Shown here: positions 1 to 6,601 of the stretch, in pieces
Position numbering within the stretch: the stretch's first letter is position 1
Layout of the letters: every line of letters starts with the position of its first letter
From: Achromobacter sp.
Lineage (GTDB): Bacteria; Pseudomonadota; Gammaproteobacteria; Burkholderiales; Burkholderiaceae_B
Direction: 5' to 3'
NCBI GenBank assembly: GCA_003454835.1
Contig: DMTA01000372.1
Span: forward strand, 1-8,865
DNA: 8,865 nt
Made by a program: the position numbers and the translations under genes
Notes under the pieces: generated by a model
Database searches by the model: none
Seen by the model: the letters and a program-made list of their open reading frames with translations, nothing else
Told to the model about the DNA's origin: nothing

Positions 1-2
1 TC

Positions 3-734
3 GCCCGCGCCAAGCCCGACGGCAACACCTTGGTGCTTGCCGCCGCCAGCCACAACATCGCCGGGTATCTCTATAAAAATCTGAGCTACGACCCCTACAA
101 GGACTTCACGGGCGTCGCCTACATCGGCAACACCGGCTACATCATCCTCACGTCCGCCTCGGTCAACGCCAAGAACACCGCCGAATTCATCCAGGCAGTC
201 AAGGCAAAGCCTGGCGCCTACGATTACGCATCGGCCGGCAACGGCAGCGCCTCGCACCTGGGCATGGCGTCGTTCCTGACAGCCGCCGGCGCGCAGATGC
301 AGCATATCCCCATGAAGTCCACCGGCGACGCCGTGACCGAACTGCTGGCCGGCCGCGTCCAGGCCGTCACGGCCGCCACCATCGGCGTGACCGCCTACCG
401 CAATGACCCCCGCGTCACGTTCCTGGCCTACACCGGCAAGACGCGTTCACGCTTCGCCCCCGACCTGCCCACCGTCGCCGAAAGCGGCCTGCCGGGCTAC
501 GCCTTCGATTCATGGCTCGGTTTGCTGGCTCCAGCCGGCATCTCCCCTGCTGACCGCGACCAGATCAACACCGCGGTCAACAAGGTGCTGGCCGATCCGA
601 AGGTGCAATCGCGTTTGGCTTCGCTGGGTGTCGAAGCCGAGGCGAAATCGGCGGCGCAGTTTCAGGAGTTGCTGAAGGCGGATTTTGAAGCGGCAGGAAA
701 GGTGGTGGCGGCTTCCGGGGCGCGGGTGGAGTAG
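3..734 (+). CDS. Bug-family tripartite tricarboxylate transporter substrate-binding protein (5' end outside window)
   Basis: Bug proteins are periplasmic solute receptors that bind small carboxylates or related compounds; many work with a TctAB-type membrane carrier and some act as sensors. The frame is open from the first bases of the window, so the signal peptide and first part of lobe 1 are missing. The visible 243 residues show the family landmarks in order: AKPDGNTLVLA, YDPYKDFTGVA, the YASAGNGSASHL ligand-loop region, HIPMKSTGDAVTELLAGRVQ, and LPTVAESGLPGY followed by a W-x-G-L-L-A-P-A-G stretch, ending in the usual C-terminal helices. Family members are about 320 residues, so roughly 80 residues lie upstream. 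TTG at 30 could be read as a start but falls inside the conserved fold and is not the real one. No tctA or tctB gene is in view, so the ligand cannot be named. Confidence 0.93.
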   Translation, partial: ARAKPDGNTLVLAAASHNIAGYLYKNLSYDPYKDFTGVAYIGNTGYIILTSASVNAKNTAEFIQAVKAKPGAYDYASAGNGSASHLGMASFLTAAGAQMQHIPMKSTGDAVTELLAGRVQAVTAATIGVTAYRNDPRVTFLAYTGKTRSRFAPDLPTVAESGLPGYAFDSWLGLLAPAGISPADRDQINTAVNKVLADPKVQSRLASLGVEAEAKSAAQFQELLKADFEAAGKVVAASGARVE

Positions 735-763
735 TTGACGCCGTATGCACGAATGGCATCGCG

Positions 764-788
764 ACCCCGGCCCAGTGCCGGGGTTTGT
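764..788 (+). terminator. Rho-independent terminator after the Bug gene
   Basis: A perfect 7-bp GC stem (CCCCGGC at 765-771 with GCCGGGG at 777-783) closes a 5-base loop, can be extended by A764-T784, and runs into TTTG. It lies 30 bases past the stop codon of the Bug gene. The T tract is short, but the stem is very stable. This would separate the Bug transcript from the secretion-related genes that follow. Confidence 0.75.
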
Positions 789-985
789 CATATTGGCCGG
801 TATAGGCACCAGCACCGGTTCCCAATCGAATCTCGCGCATGCCAGGCGATTTGAGTTGAAAGCCGGCGTCGATATCCTGACAAATCAGACTCACTCTTCT
901 GAGCTTTCGAACTATTCATATGTCCATGGGGACGGTCCCGCCTTAGATTGAACAACTTTTCGTTCAATTGACGAGTGACACTCAC
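789..985. other. Intergenic leader before the DUF4123 gene, with three consecutive dyads
   Basis: I see no convincing gene here. A weak candidate promoter is TTGAGT at 851-856, a 16-base spacer and TATCCT at 873-878 (four of six matches in each box). Three dyad symmetries follow in a row: GGGAC-G-GTCCC at 929-939, ATTGAAC (947-953) with GTTCAAT (962-968), and GAGTG-A-CACTC at 973-983. The last ends two bases before the chosen ATG and contains the only GAG that could serve as a ribosome binding site. They could be operator half-sites or small RNA hairpins; nothing in the window decides between these. Confidence 0.45.
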
Positions 986-1924
986 ATGGCGGATGCAGCG
1001 ACTGAATTGATGGCCGAGGCGTCCCAGTGGACACGTCGCGTAGTAAAAGCGTTGCCATCCCCCGACTGGGCGACGCTTGAACAGGAACCCCGTCCCTGGA
1101 TTCTTCTGGACGGCGCGCACAGCGACACACTCGAGAACGACCTTCTGCAAATCAAGCGCGGGTTTGACTACCGCTGGGTCTGGCGCGACACGCCTCGGGA
1201 ATACCGAAATCCAGGCTATCAACACGGCCCACTGCTGGTGGCGCTCGACGAGGCATTGTTCAACTACGCTGTCGAACATTGGCTCCGCCAGCACGCAGGA
1301 ATCATCTTGGTGGCTCCCGACGATATCGCCCTCCTCGTCGCCCACCTCCAACAGTTGCACCAACTGACCGGTACAGACGGATGTCCCATCAGGTTCAGCC
1401 TTAATGGCGCGCGGGCGCTCGAAGAGTTCTGCGAAGGCTTGACGGCGCATTCCTTGTCCAGTCTGTTCGGCCCCATCCAACGCTTCATCTGGTATGCGGG
1501 CAACGAGCATCACGGCGAGTGGTTGGGTGCGGATTCTCCCGTACACGGACAAGTCGCACCCGCACTCGACGAGCCCATCGCTTTGACCAAAGCCGATGAG
1601 ATCTCACTCGATCAGGCCAGCCTCGCGTGGTTCGTGCGCGACTGCGTGCGCAGTACTCGCCGACAAGCACCAGCGTACGACAACCCCGAGAATGAACCGG
1701 CGTTATGGCGGCGCACTGACCTGTTCGTCCGCGAGGCCGCGGATCAACTCGCGCTCACCCTCGAACGCGACATTCGCCATTACGTCGATCTGCGGTTTCG
1801 CTATCCGCAAGAATTTTTCAGGAAGGACAGCGTGCTTCGGGAAATCCTGATCGAACGGCACATTCCCGGAAAGCAGCGATTGATGGATGCCGAAGCACGA
1901 CTCTCGGCGCTTGCGGCGCGGTAA
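986..1924 (+). CDS. DUF4123 domain protein, T6SS effector adaptor/chaperone
   Basis: DUF4123 proteins (Tap-1/TEC family) are cytoplasmic chaperones that hold a specific T6SS effector and help load it on the VgrG spike. In this 312-residue protein the family pattern is clear: PWILLDGAHSD (residues 38-47) as the opening strand, GPLLVALD (81-88), a W-x-x-x-H-A-G-I-I-L-V-A stretch (99-110), L-V-A-H-L-Q-Q-L (117-124), then T-D-G-C-P-I-R-F-S (130-138), where relatives have a DG and an FRFYDPR-like motif, and FGPIQRFIWY (161-170). The region after about residue 180 is more variable, as is usual. ATG at 986 is chosen; an in-frame TTG at 968 is less likely, and neither has a strong ribosome binding site. 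The gene ends 14 bases before the effector start, so the two are almost certainly one transcript and this is probably the effector's dedicated chaperone. No vgrG accompanies it, which is unusual. Confidence 0.85.
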   Translation: MADAATELMAEASQWTRRVVKALPSPDWATLEQEPRPWILLDGAHSDTLENDLLQIKRGFDYRWVWRDTPREYRNPGYQHGPLLVALDEALFNYAVEHWLRQHAGIILVAPDDIALLVAHLQQLHQLTGTDGCPIRFSLNGARALEEFCEGLTAHSLSSLFGPIQRFIWYAGNEHHGEWLGADSPVHGQVAPALDEPIALTKADEISLDQASLAWFVRDCVRSTRRQAPAYDNPENEPALWRRTDLFVREAADQLALTLERDIRHYVDLRFRYPQEFFRKDSVLREILIERHIPGKQRLMDAEARLSALAAR

Positions 1925-1938
1925 AGGAAACCCACCAC

Positions 1939-3024
1939 GTGAACTTCATAAAGGCACTGGGCTCCATCCGCCCGAATGAGAAGCGCCTCGGCAAAGCCAT
2001 CTCCCCCCCGCCCTGCGAACGTGGTGTGCCCCTATATCCGCTGCGCTATGGCATTGCCGATTACGCGTGGGATAAGGAAATGTTTCCCCGCCTGAACACC
2101 GAGGGCTATCCCACGCTCGCGGCGGGTAAAGCTTACGGTTTGCGGACGTTGCGTCCGGGCAGCTACGTCTACCTCTGCTACTTCGAGCACGGACGCATGT
2201 GGACGCAGCACTACCAAGTTACTGAAGACATCAAGTTCGCCCGCATCTGGTGGAGTTATGACGACGACCAGGATGCAACGCCGGGCAGGATAAGCCACCC
2301 CGCTACGGTCGGCGCCCAAACATATCTTTTCGCGCCAGATGCGAATACTGCCGAAACCGTACACCTCCTGGTGAGCGACACGCTGCTGTCCCACCGCACC
2401 CTCTGGGCCATCGAGATCAATGACGGTGGTCTTCGCGATGCGTTGTGCACGCAATGCAGGCCTGCCGGCAATCCCTATCAGGAACACATCTTCGACGCGA
2501 CGCTGCTGGGTCAGGCCGCGCCTGAACTCGTCTCGCCATCCGGACACGGCGCGCCCAAGCCTTTCGAATGGAGCGAAATCCAATTCTCAGAAGAGGCGCC
2601 AAATCACCACAACGTACTGGGCAATATGTATATCGCATTGCTGCCACGGAAGGATTTCACGCCTCTGGTGGTGGCATTGCAGGATCCGATCGGGGTTGCC
2701 AGCGAGCTTCATTACCTGATCGCTCGTTCCGTTACGCGCAAGACGGAATATGCCGGCCGAAACGCGCACAAGCTGCAAAGCGCGACGCTCATTCGCAATT
2801 ACTTCGAGGAAATGAAGAAGCAGGCGGGCAAAAACCCGGACCTCGGCCACATGATAGTGAAGCAGCAAAACCTGGTGAATTACGCTAGCGCAATGTTATT
2901 TCCAGGCGTTTACGCCAAAGAGATCGAAGCGTTCGACAGCGCTATTGCGGCGGCGGTAATGGATTCGATTTCGTGGGTTCGCCTAATCGACCCGTCGCGG
3001 CTATTAGGCAAGGCGCTGCACTGA
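1939..3024 (+). CDS. VasX N-terminal region protein (fragment 1 of the effector)
   Basis: This 361-residue fragment carries the toxin VasX N-terminal region, thought to be the adaptor- or VgrG-facing part of such effectors. Recognisable blocks are C-E-R-G-V-P-L-Y-P-L-R-Y-G-I-A-D (residues 26-41), Y-G-L-R-T-L-R-P-G-S-Y-V-Y-L (66-79), W-T-Q-H-Y-Q-V-T-E-D (88-97), K-P-F-E-W-S (207-212) and A-L-Q-D-P-I-G-V-A-S-E-L (246-257). It starts at GTG 1939, with AAGGA at 1924-1928 overlapping the end of the DUF4123 gene. It ends at TGA 3022-3024 with no toxic or membrane segment, so on its own it could bind the chaperone but probably not kill. It may be a stable truncated protein or simply the remains of the full effector. 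Confidence 0.8.
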   Translation: MNFIKALGSIRPNEKRLGKAISPPPCERGVPLYPLRYGIADYAWDKEMFPRLNTEGYPTLAAGKAYGLRTLRPGSYVYLCYFEHGRMWTQHYQVTEDIKFARIWWSYDDDQDATPGRISHPATVGAQTYLFAPDANTAETVHLLVSDTLLSHRTLWAIEINDGGLRDALCTQCRPAGNPYQEHIFDATLLGQAAPELVSPSGHGAPKPFEWSEIQFSEEAPNHHNVLGNMYIALLPRKDFTPLVVALQDPIGVASELHYLIARSVTRKTEYAGRNAHKLQSATLIRNYFEEMKKQAGKNPDLGHMIVKQQNLVNYASAMLFPGVYAKEIEAFDSAIAAAVMDSISWVRLIDPSRLLGKALH

Positions 3025-3036
3025 TTTGACCGCAGC

Positions 3037-4446
3037 GTGGTTCACAACGCGCACGACTATGAGAACGCTGTTCTTCAGTGCATCGGCGGCTTGGTGCATT
3101 CCAAAGACGGAATTCAGGTTTTGAGCAATCTGATCAGTTTGGCCGTCGACAAAAGCCCTTATTGGCTCGCGCTGGCAAATGGAAGCGATCTGCTTCTTGC
3201 TCGTCTGAAGTCCAGTTCGGGAGAGATTGCCAAGAATATTTTCAGCGTTATGGACAAATTTCTGGAGGAGCACAAACTAACTGCGGCCTCGAACGCGCTC
3301 ATCGGGCTGCTGCAGGCGGTGCCAGAACCCAAAGTGGCAGATGTACTGATGCCACGTCTGCGGCATGTGATGGAGGTCAGAGCCGGCTTCACCATTGTCC
3401 GCTACGACATCGACCTGGGGGACTTACAGCGTGCGGCTTTTGAGCTCCAAGGCTATCAAGCGCTTGGCGAAGACGAGTTGCGCGGGTGGAAGATGCCGTC
3501 GCCGAGGATTAAACCGGCTGACGTCGATAAGAGGACTTCAGTCTATGACTGGGTGAAAGTTGGTGAAACCACGTACCGCGAACTCGACGAGGCGCAAACG
3601 GACAAGCCAGTGCTGCCGCCATCCAGGGCAGTTCGAATGGAAGGCAATCCATTCATTAGCATGTTGAATCGCTTGCGAACGCCAGTCGGACACTTATTCA
3701 CCGGACTGGGCGGCCTTCTCGCATTAAATGCGTTCTCAAACGCTTGGAAGGGCCTGAGAAATTCGGACGAAATTGCGGCCAACTACGTCCGCATTTTTGG
3801 AGCGACAAGCGCCGTCGTGGCCGCCGGCGTCGAAATTAGTTCCTCCGTGATTGGATTCGGTGCAATGAGGCAGGGAAATTCAGCTTTAGCACTCAGGATG
3901 TCTGTCATTGCAGCAAAGCGAGGCGTCGCGGTCTTTGGAGCTGGGGCGGCAGGACTGGCGGCAGTTGCCGACTTGATCAAGGCGATCCGGGCGTTTATTG
4001 ACAGCAACCCGGAGCAGGCAGGGATGCTGGTCGGATCAGCGATAGCTGGCGGCATTATTAATGTCGCAATGTGGGCGGGAGGCACGGCTACGGCAGCCGC
4101 TCTTGTCGGTGGAGGTACCGCAATTGTGCTCGGCTTAAATCCAGCGGGATGGGCAATTGCGGCGGGAATTGCGGGGGTTTTCTCGGTTGGATTTGCCTTC
4201 GGTGTTGACATCACTAAGCATGGCCCGGTCGAGCTTTGGCTCAAACATAGTGCATGGGGAGTGGAAGACCGTCATTACTCAAACGCTGAAGAATTGGAAG
4301 CGGTTCACAGCATTCTCTATCGGCCGCGGTTGACAACTGAATGGACCAACGCATCAGGATATACGGTAGGTGCTCTTCGCATCAGTTGCCAGCTACCCGA
4401 CAACTCCGATATCTCGGGGACCGATTTCAGTCGAGACTATCTCTAA
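3037..4446 (+). CDS. Effector fragment 2: middle region and membrane-inserting part
   Basis: This stretch lies in the same frame as fragment 1, just past its stop codon. If translated from GTG 3037 it gives 469 residues, but there is no ribosome binding site there, so independent translation is doubtful. Residues 1-200 are mostly helical and soluble. Hydrophobic segments then appear at about 217-233, 253-274, 296-318, 329-358 and 361-390, rich in Gly and Ala, as in colicin- or VasX-like proteins that insert into membranes. After them comes K-H-S-A-W-G (403-408), followed by an acidic N-A-E-E-L and L-Y-R-P, a pattern I associate with BTH_I2691-type effectors. The end (S-R-D-Y-L then TAA) looks out of frame. 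Counted 60-base blocks at 3121 and 3721 are 50% GC, well below the flank. Confidence 0.6.
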   Translation: MVHNAHDYENAVLQCIGGLVHSKDGIQVLSNLISLAVDKSPYWLALANGSDLLLARLKSSSGEIAKNIFSVMDKFLEEHKLTAASNALIGLLQAVPEPKVADVLMPRLRHVMEVRAGFTIVRYDIDLGDLQRAAFELQGYQALGEDELRGWKMPSPRIKPADVDKRTSVYDWVKVGETTYRELDEAQTDKPVLPPSRAVRMEGNPFISMLNRLRTPVGHLFTGLGGLLALNAFSNAWKGLRNSDEIAANYVRIFGATSAVVAAGVEISSSVIGFGAMRQGNSALALRMSVIAAKRGVAVFGAGAAGLAAVADLIKAIRAFIDSNPEQAGMLVGSAIAGGIINVAMWAGGTATAAALVGGGTAIVLGLNPAGWAIAAGIAGVFSVGFAFGVDITKHGPVELWLKHSAWGVEDRHYSNAEELEAVHSILYRPRLTTEWTNASGYTVGALRISCQLPDNSDISGTDFSRDYL

Positions 4447-4772
4447 CTATGCGGGGCAGGCAGCTTTCTCAAGTGCACGGACCCATTGCGTACGCGCCCG
4501 GCACGAAACCCGTCGACTATGAAGTCGAATGCATCGTCTCGCGGTTAGGTGGGACCGGCAAAGAATGCGGCTGGTCGATCCTCATGCATGAGGATGCCGA
4601 ATTGGCACTGGAATATCTCTACTTTCCCGACCCAGAACGACATCCAACTCTGGCAATTCGGCAGCCCCGTGCGCCGGCTCCGTTGGCATTCACCTCGGGA
4701 GGATGGTTTAAAGAGCCGATCGATCAATCCAAACTTGAGCCTGTGCGCCCCCCGAATGAATACAAAAATTAA
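4447..4772 (+). pseudogene. Effector fragment 3: C-terminal tail in a shifted frame
   Basis: After the TAA at 4444-4446, the frame one base earlier reads on without a stop to TAA 4770-4772. It encodes about 108 residues with alternating hydrophobic beta-like segments: M-R-G-R-Q-L-S-Q-V-H-G, Y-E-V-E-C-I-V-S, G-W-S-I-L-M-H, and L-A-L-E-Y-L-Y-F-P-D-P. This fits the soluble C-terminal tail expected after the hydrophobic part of the effector. The frame is also open upstream to 4341, but there it overlaps fragment 2 and the residues look like an out-of-frame reading. It has no start signal of its own and is best seen as the 3' end of the broken effector gene. Confidence 0.55.
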
Positions 4773-5655
4773 GCGTCTCCCAAATAGTCTTCGCCTCGGA
4801 AGCACACCGCTCGACAGAAAGGTGGCTGCATTTGCACCCCCGAAGTCCGATGGCGTCCGACGCGCCAATGACTGTTGTGTCGAACTCGAAACATACGCGA
4901 ATCATGTGCAAGCGGGTGCGGCAAGTTTTATTGCGATGTCAATCATCGTAAGTCTCCTGGCGTTTTTAGCGGGAACATTAGCAATGGGTGTGGAGGACAT
5001 TGGCGACGAACGGATCATGATCATGCTCGCCCTGTCTCCCGCCTTGACAATCATCGCCGTCATTTTTTACTTCGCAGGCGGAGCTCACAAGAGTCGCGGC
5101 GCTTATGTCCGTATCCACCGTGGCACCCGAAAACTCTACTTCGTAAACCCACGGCAGAAGCGGCTGCTTGTTCTTGCCTGGGATCAACTGGAAGCGGTAG
5201 CCGGCTACATTCCAATCATCTCCCCAAGCGGCTACTTCAGCAGACACCCTCTCTATCTGATTGGCGTCGACTACACCATGAACCCGCCTTCAGAGGTGTG
5301 CGTGGCGTGCGGCAATGTTGGCGTTTTTACCGGAGATCAGTCAGCGAAGGGGCTGTGGGCTTACCTTCTCGCTTTCATGCAAAACGGCCCAGAGGGCTTG
5401 CCGAAGCCGGCTCTGCCGGCCCCACGACTAAGCCGGGCACAGGAAACGCTCAAACCGTATCGGGATTGGTATACCGGCTTGCGGCGCAAGCTCGCTCAAC
5501 CCAACGGCATATTGAAAGCGCCTATTACCATCCCGCTTTGGTTATTTTTGCTGTTGATTGAAGCGTATCCGGACAGCGTCGAGGCCTTCATTCAATACAA
5601 CGTGCCGTACGCGCAGTTTCCAAAGGAGATCGACAGGTTGTGCGGTTTTGATTAA
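4756..5655 (+). CDS. DUF6708-type membrane protein, probable effector immunity protein
   Basis: This protein of 299 residues has two hydrophobic hairpin helices (about 54-78 and 86-109) near the N terminus, then a cytosolic region: Y-V-R-I-H-R-G-T-R-K-L-Y-F-V (117-130), L-A-W-D-Q-L-E-A-V (140-148), and a C-terminal part with Y-R-D-W-Y (235-239) and a hydrophobic stretch at 258-270. The layout matches DUF6708 proteins, usually found next to T6SS effectors. An inner-membrane immunity protein is what a pore- or membrane-acting effector would need, so that role is inferred from position and topology. ATG 4756 is chosen because the longer frame from 4549 is a shadow of the effector tail. The start overlaps the effector's last 17 bases and lacks a clear ribosome binding site, suggesting translational coupling. 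The reading frame is intact although the effector is broken. Confidence 0.75.
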   Translation: MNTKIKRLPNSLRLGSTPLDRKVAAFAPPKSDGVRRANDCCVELETYANHVQAGAASFIAMSIIVSLLAFLAGTLAMGVEDIGDERIMIMLALSPALTIIAVIFYFAGGAHKSRGAYVRIHRGTRKLYFVNPRQKRLLVLAWDQLEAVAGYIPIISPSGYFSRHPLYLIGVDYTMNPPSEVCVACGNVGVFTGDQSAKGLWAYLLAFMQNGPEGLPKPALPAPRLSRAQETLKPYRDWYTGLRRKLAQPNGILKAPITIPLWLFLLLIEAYPDSVEAFIQYNVPYAQFPKEIDRLCGFD

Positions 5656-5741
5656 AAGAGCCAGTCGTCAATCCCGTGAACGATAAACGCATTTAGCCGG
5701 AACCATTGCCGAGCCTGATTAATTCCGGCCAAAGGGTCGAC
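5656..5741. other. Convergent gap between DUF6708 gene and tetR-type gene, with an inverted repeat
   Basis: Two genes converge on these 86 bases. GCCGGAA at 5696-5702 is the inverse of TTCCGGC at 5723-5729, with a 20-base loop. There is no T tract on either strand, so it is at best a weak bidirectional terminator. Confidence 0.3.
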
Positions 5742-6347
5742 CTATCGCATGCGCATCCCATCCAACAGCAAATCCGTCATGAACTCCGCCACAGCCTGCT
5801 GCCTGGCCACGTCTGGCATCTGGCGCGTGAAACGTTCGATGATCGCAATTAGCGACTGACCGAACCACTCGGGCGATATCTCCGGCCGGAAAAGTCCCGC
5901 CTGCTGCTCAGCCCTGACGTTCTCGGCGATCAGGACGACCAGTTCATCCTTGAGCGCCTCGGCCGCCTCGGCCTGGAAAAAGCCGATGCGCGTGAGGTTC
6001 GGGTCTTCCTGCAGGATGGCAAGCAGCGTCCCTATACCCTGCCGGATGCGGTTGACCAGGGCTTCGCCCTGCAGGTGGCCGGGGAGCCGTGCCTCGCTGA
6101 TCGCCCGGCGCAGCCGCTGGGCAAACAAGCCCACCAGCTCGTCATAGGCCGCCTGCTTGCTGGTGAAGTATTGGTAGAACACGGGCTGGGTCACGCCGGC
6201 GCGGGCGACGATGTCGCTGACGCGGGTGTGCTGGAAGCCTCGTTCGGCGAATTCGGCCGCGGCGACGGCCAGGAGGTGTAGCCGTGTGCGCTCTCCCTTG
6301 GTGAGACGCCTTTCCTGCGGTGCCGAATCGGGTAGTGCCATGATCAT
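5742..6347 (-). CDS. TetR/AcrR-family transcriptional regulator
   Basis: A 201-residue one-domain-plus-effector-pocket repressor. The DNA-binding part covers residues 20-70: T-R-L-H-L-L-A-V-A-A-A-E-F-A-E-R-G-F, then T-R-V-S-D-I-V-A-R-A-G-V-T (41-53) and Q-P-V-F-Y-Q-Y-F-T-S-K (54-64), the classic TetR helix-turn-helix with its recognition helix and Y-x-Y-F segment. The remainder is an all-helical ligand and dimer domain of usual length. ATG at 6347 or at 6341 (third residue) is possible; neither has a good ribosome binding site. It is divergent from the secreted Gly/Tyr-rich protein and convergent with the T6SS cargo genes. The first is the more natural target, together with its own promoter. 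Its ligand cannot be told from the sequence. It has no sequence link to the island and may mark the resumption of the core chromosome. Confidence 0.92.
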   Translation of the reverse strand: MIMALPDSAPQERRLTKGERTRLHLLAVAAAEFAERGFQHTRVSDIVARAGVTQPVFYQYFTSKQAAYDELVGLFAQRLRRAISEARLPGHLQGEALVNRIRQGIGTLLAILQEDPNLTRIGFFQAEAAEALKDELVVLIAENVRAEQQAGLFRPEISPEWFGQSLIAIIERFTRQMPDVARQQAVAEFMTDLLLDGMRMR

Positions 6348-6601
6348 CGCGGAAAAATACTACCTATCCACGCTTTCCGCCACTGCAACAGGATCAAATG
6401 GTCGCACGCTGTTCCTGGCGGCACGCCCGCTTACCGTCTCTCGTCATACTGATGAAGCCCACCGTCGCTCGTCACAGTGTTGAAATCAGTTGAAATCCCC
6501 GTATCGCTTGAGACACTTAATTGGCGCGCCCGAGCAGTAAAGTACGCCTATCGTCCGGCGTCTGGCGCAGTGCCGCCGCCGGTCGACCTAGGAGCAAGAT
6601 C
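6348..6601. promoter_or_regulatory. Divergent regulatory spacer with several repeats
   Basis: This spacer must contain the promoters of both the TetR-type gene and the secreted protein gene. An inverted repeat, GCGGAAA (6349-6355) with TTTCCGC (6374-6380), sits right at the start of the regulator gene and could be its own operator. Two direct 15-base copies, ACCGTCTCTCGTCAT (6433-6447) and ACCGTCGCTCGTCAC (6461-6475), match at 13 positions and are 28 bases apart. A further pair, GTTGAAATC at 6479-6487 and 6489-6497, has a 10-base period, about one DNA turn. I could not identify confident -35/-10 pairs on either strand. Confidence 0.45.

Larger units (their letters stand above)
1939..4772 (+). 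pseudogene. VasX-like T6SS effector (BTH_I2691-type), broken by a stop and a frameshift
   Basis: Taken as one gene, this region encodes a membrane-active T6SS effector of about 944 residues, close to my recollection of intact relatives. It has a VasX-type N-terminal region, a middle helical region, five hydrophobic segments and a beta-rich tail. Two lesions break it. TGA at 3022-3024 is in frame: the reading frame before and after it is identical and family-like sequence continues across it (L-L-G-K-A-L-H, stop, F-D-R-S-V-V-H-N, then a C-I-G-G-L-V-H-S-K-D-G stretch). Near 4426-4446 the frame closes at TAA, but plausible sequence continues in another frame to 4772. Adding one base near 4430 restores a continuous frame. 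The fragments are listed separately. Known relatives such as VasX of Vibrio cholerae permeabilise target inner membranes. It may instead be an intact gene with sequencing errors. Confidence 0.7.

Noticed and set aside
745..951. 68-residue + strand frame in the leader
   Set aside because: It has no ribosome binding site or recognisable motif, and it runs through the terminator stem of the Bug gene.
788..1552. 254-residue - strand frame opposite the DUF4123 gene
   Set aside because: It has no domain resemblance and overlaps a gene with clear DUF4123 motifs on the other strand.
3022..3024. TGA as selenocysteine or programmed recoding
   Set aside because: No hairpin of the needed kind was seen just after the codon, and T6SS effectors of this family are not known selenoproteins. 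A nonsense change or sequence error is simpler.
4549..4755. Long N-terminal extension of the DUF6708-type protein from ATG 4549
   Set aside because: This part overlaps the effector tail in another frame and its residues (Trp/Arg/Ser-rich) look like a shadow reading. ATG 4756 gives a family-like start.
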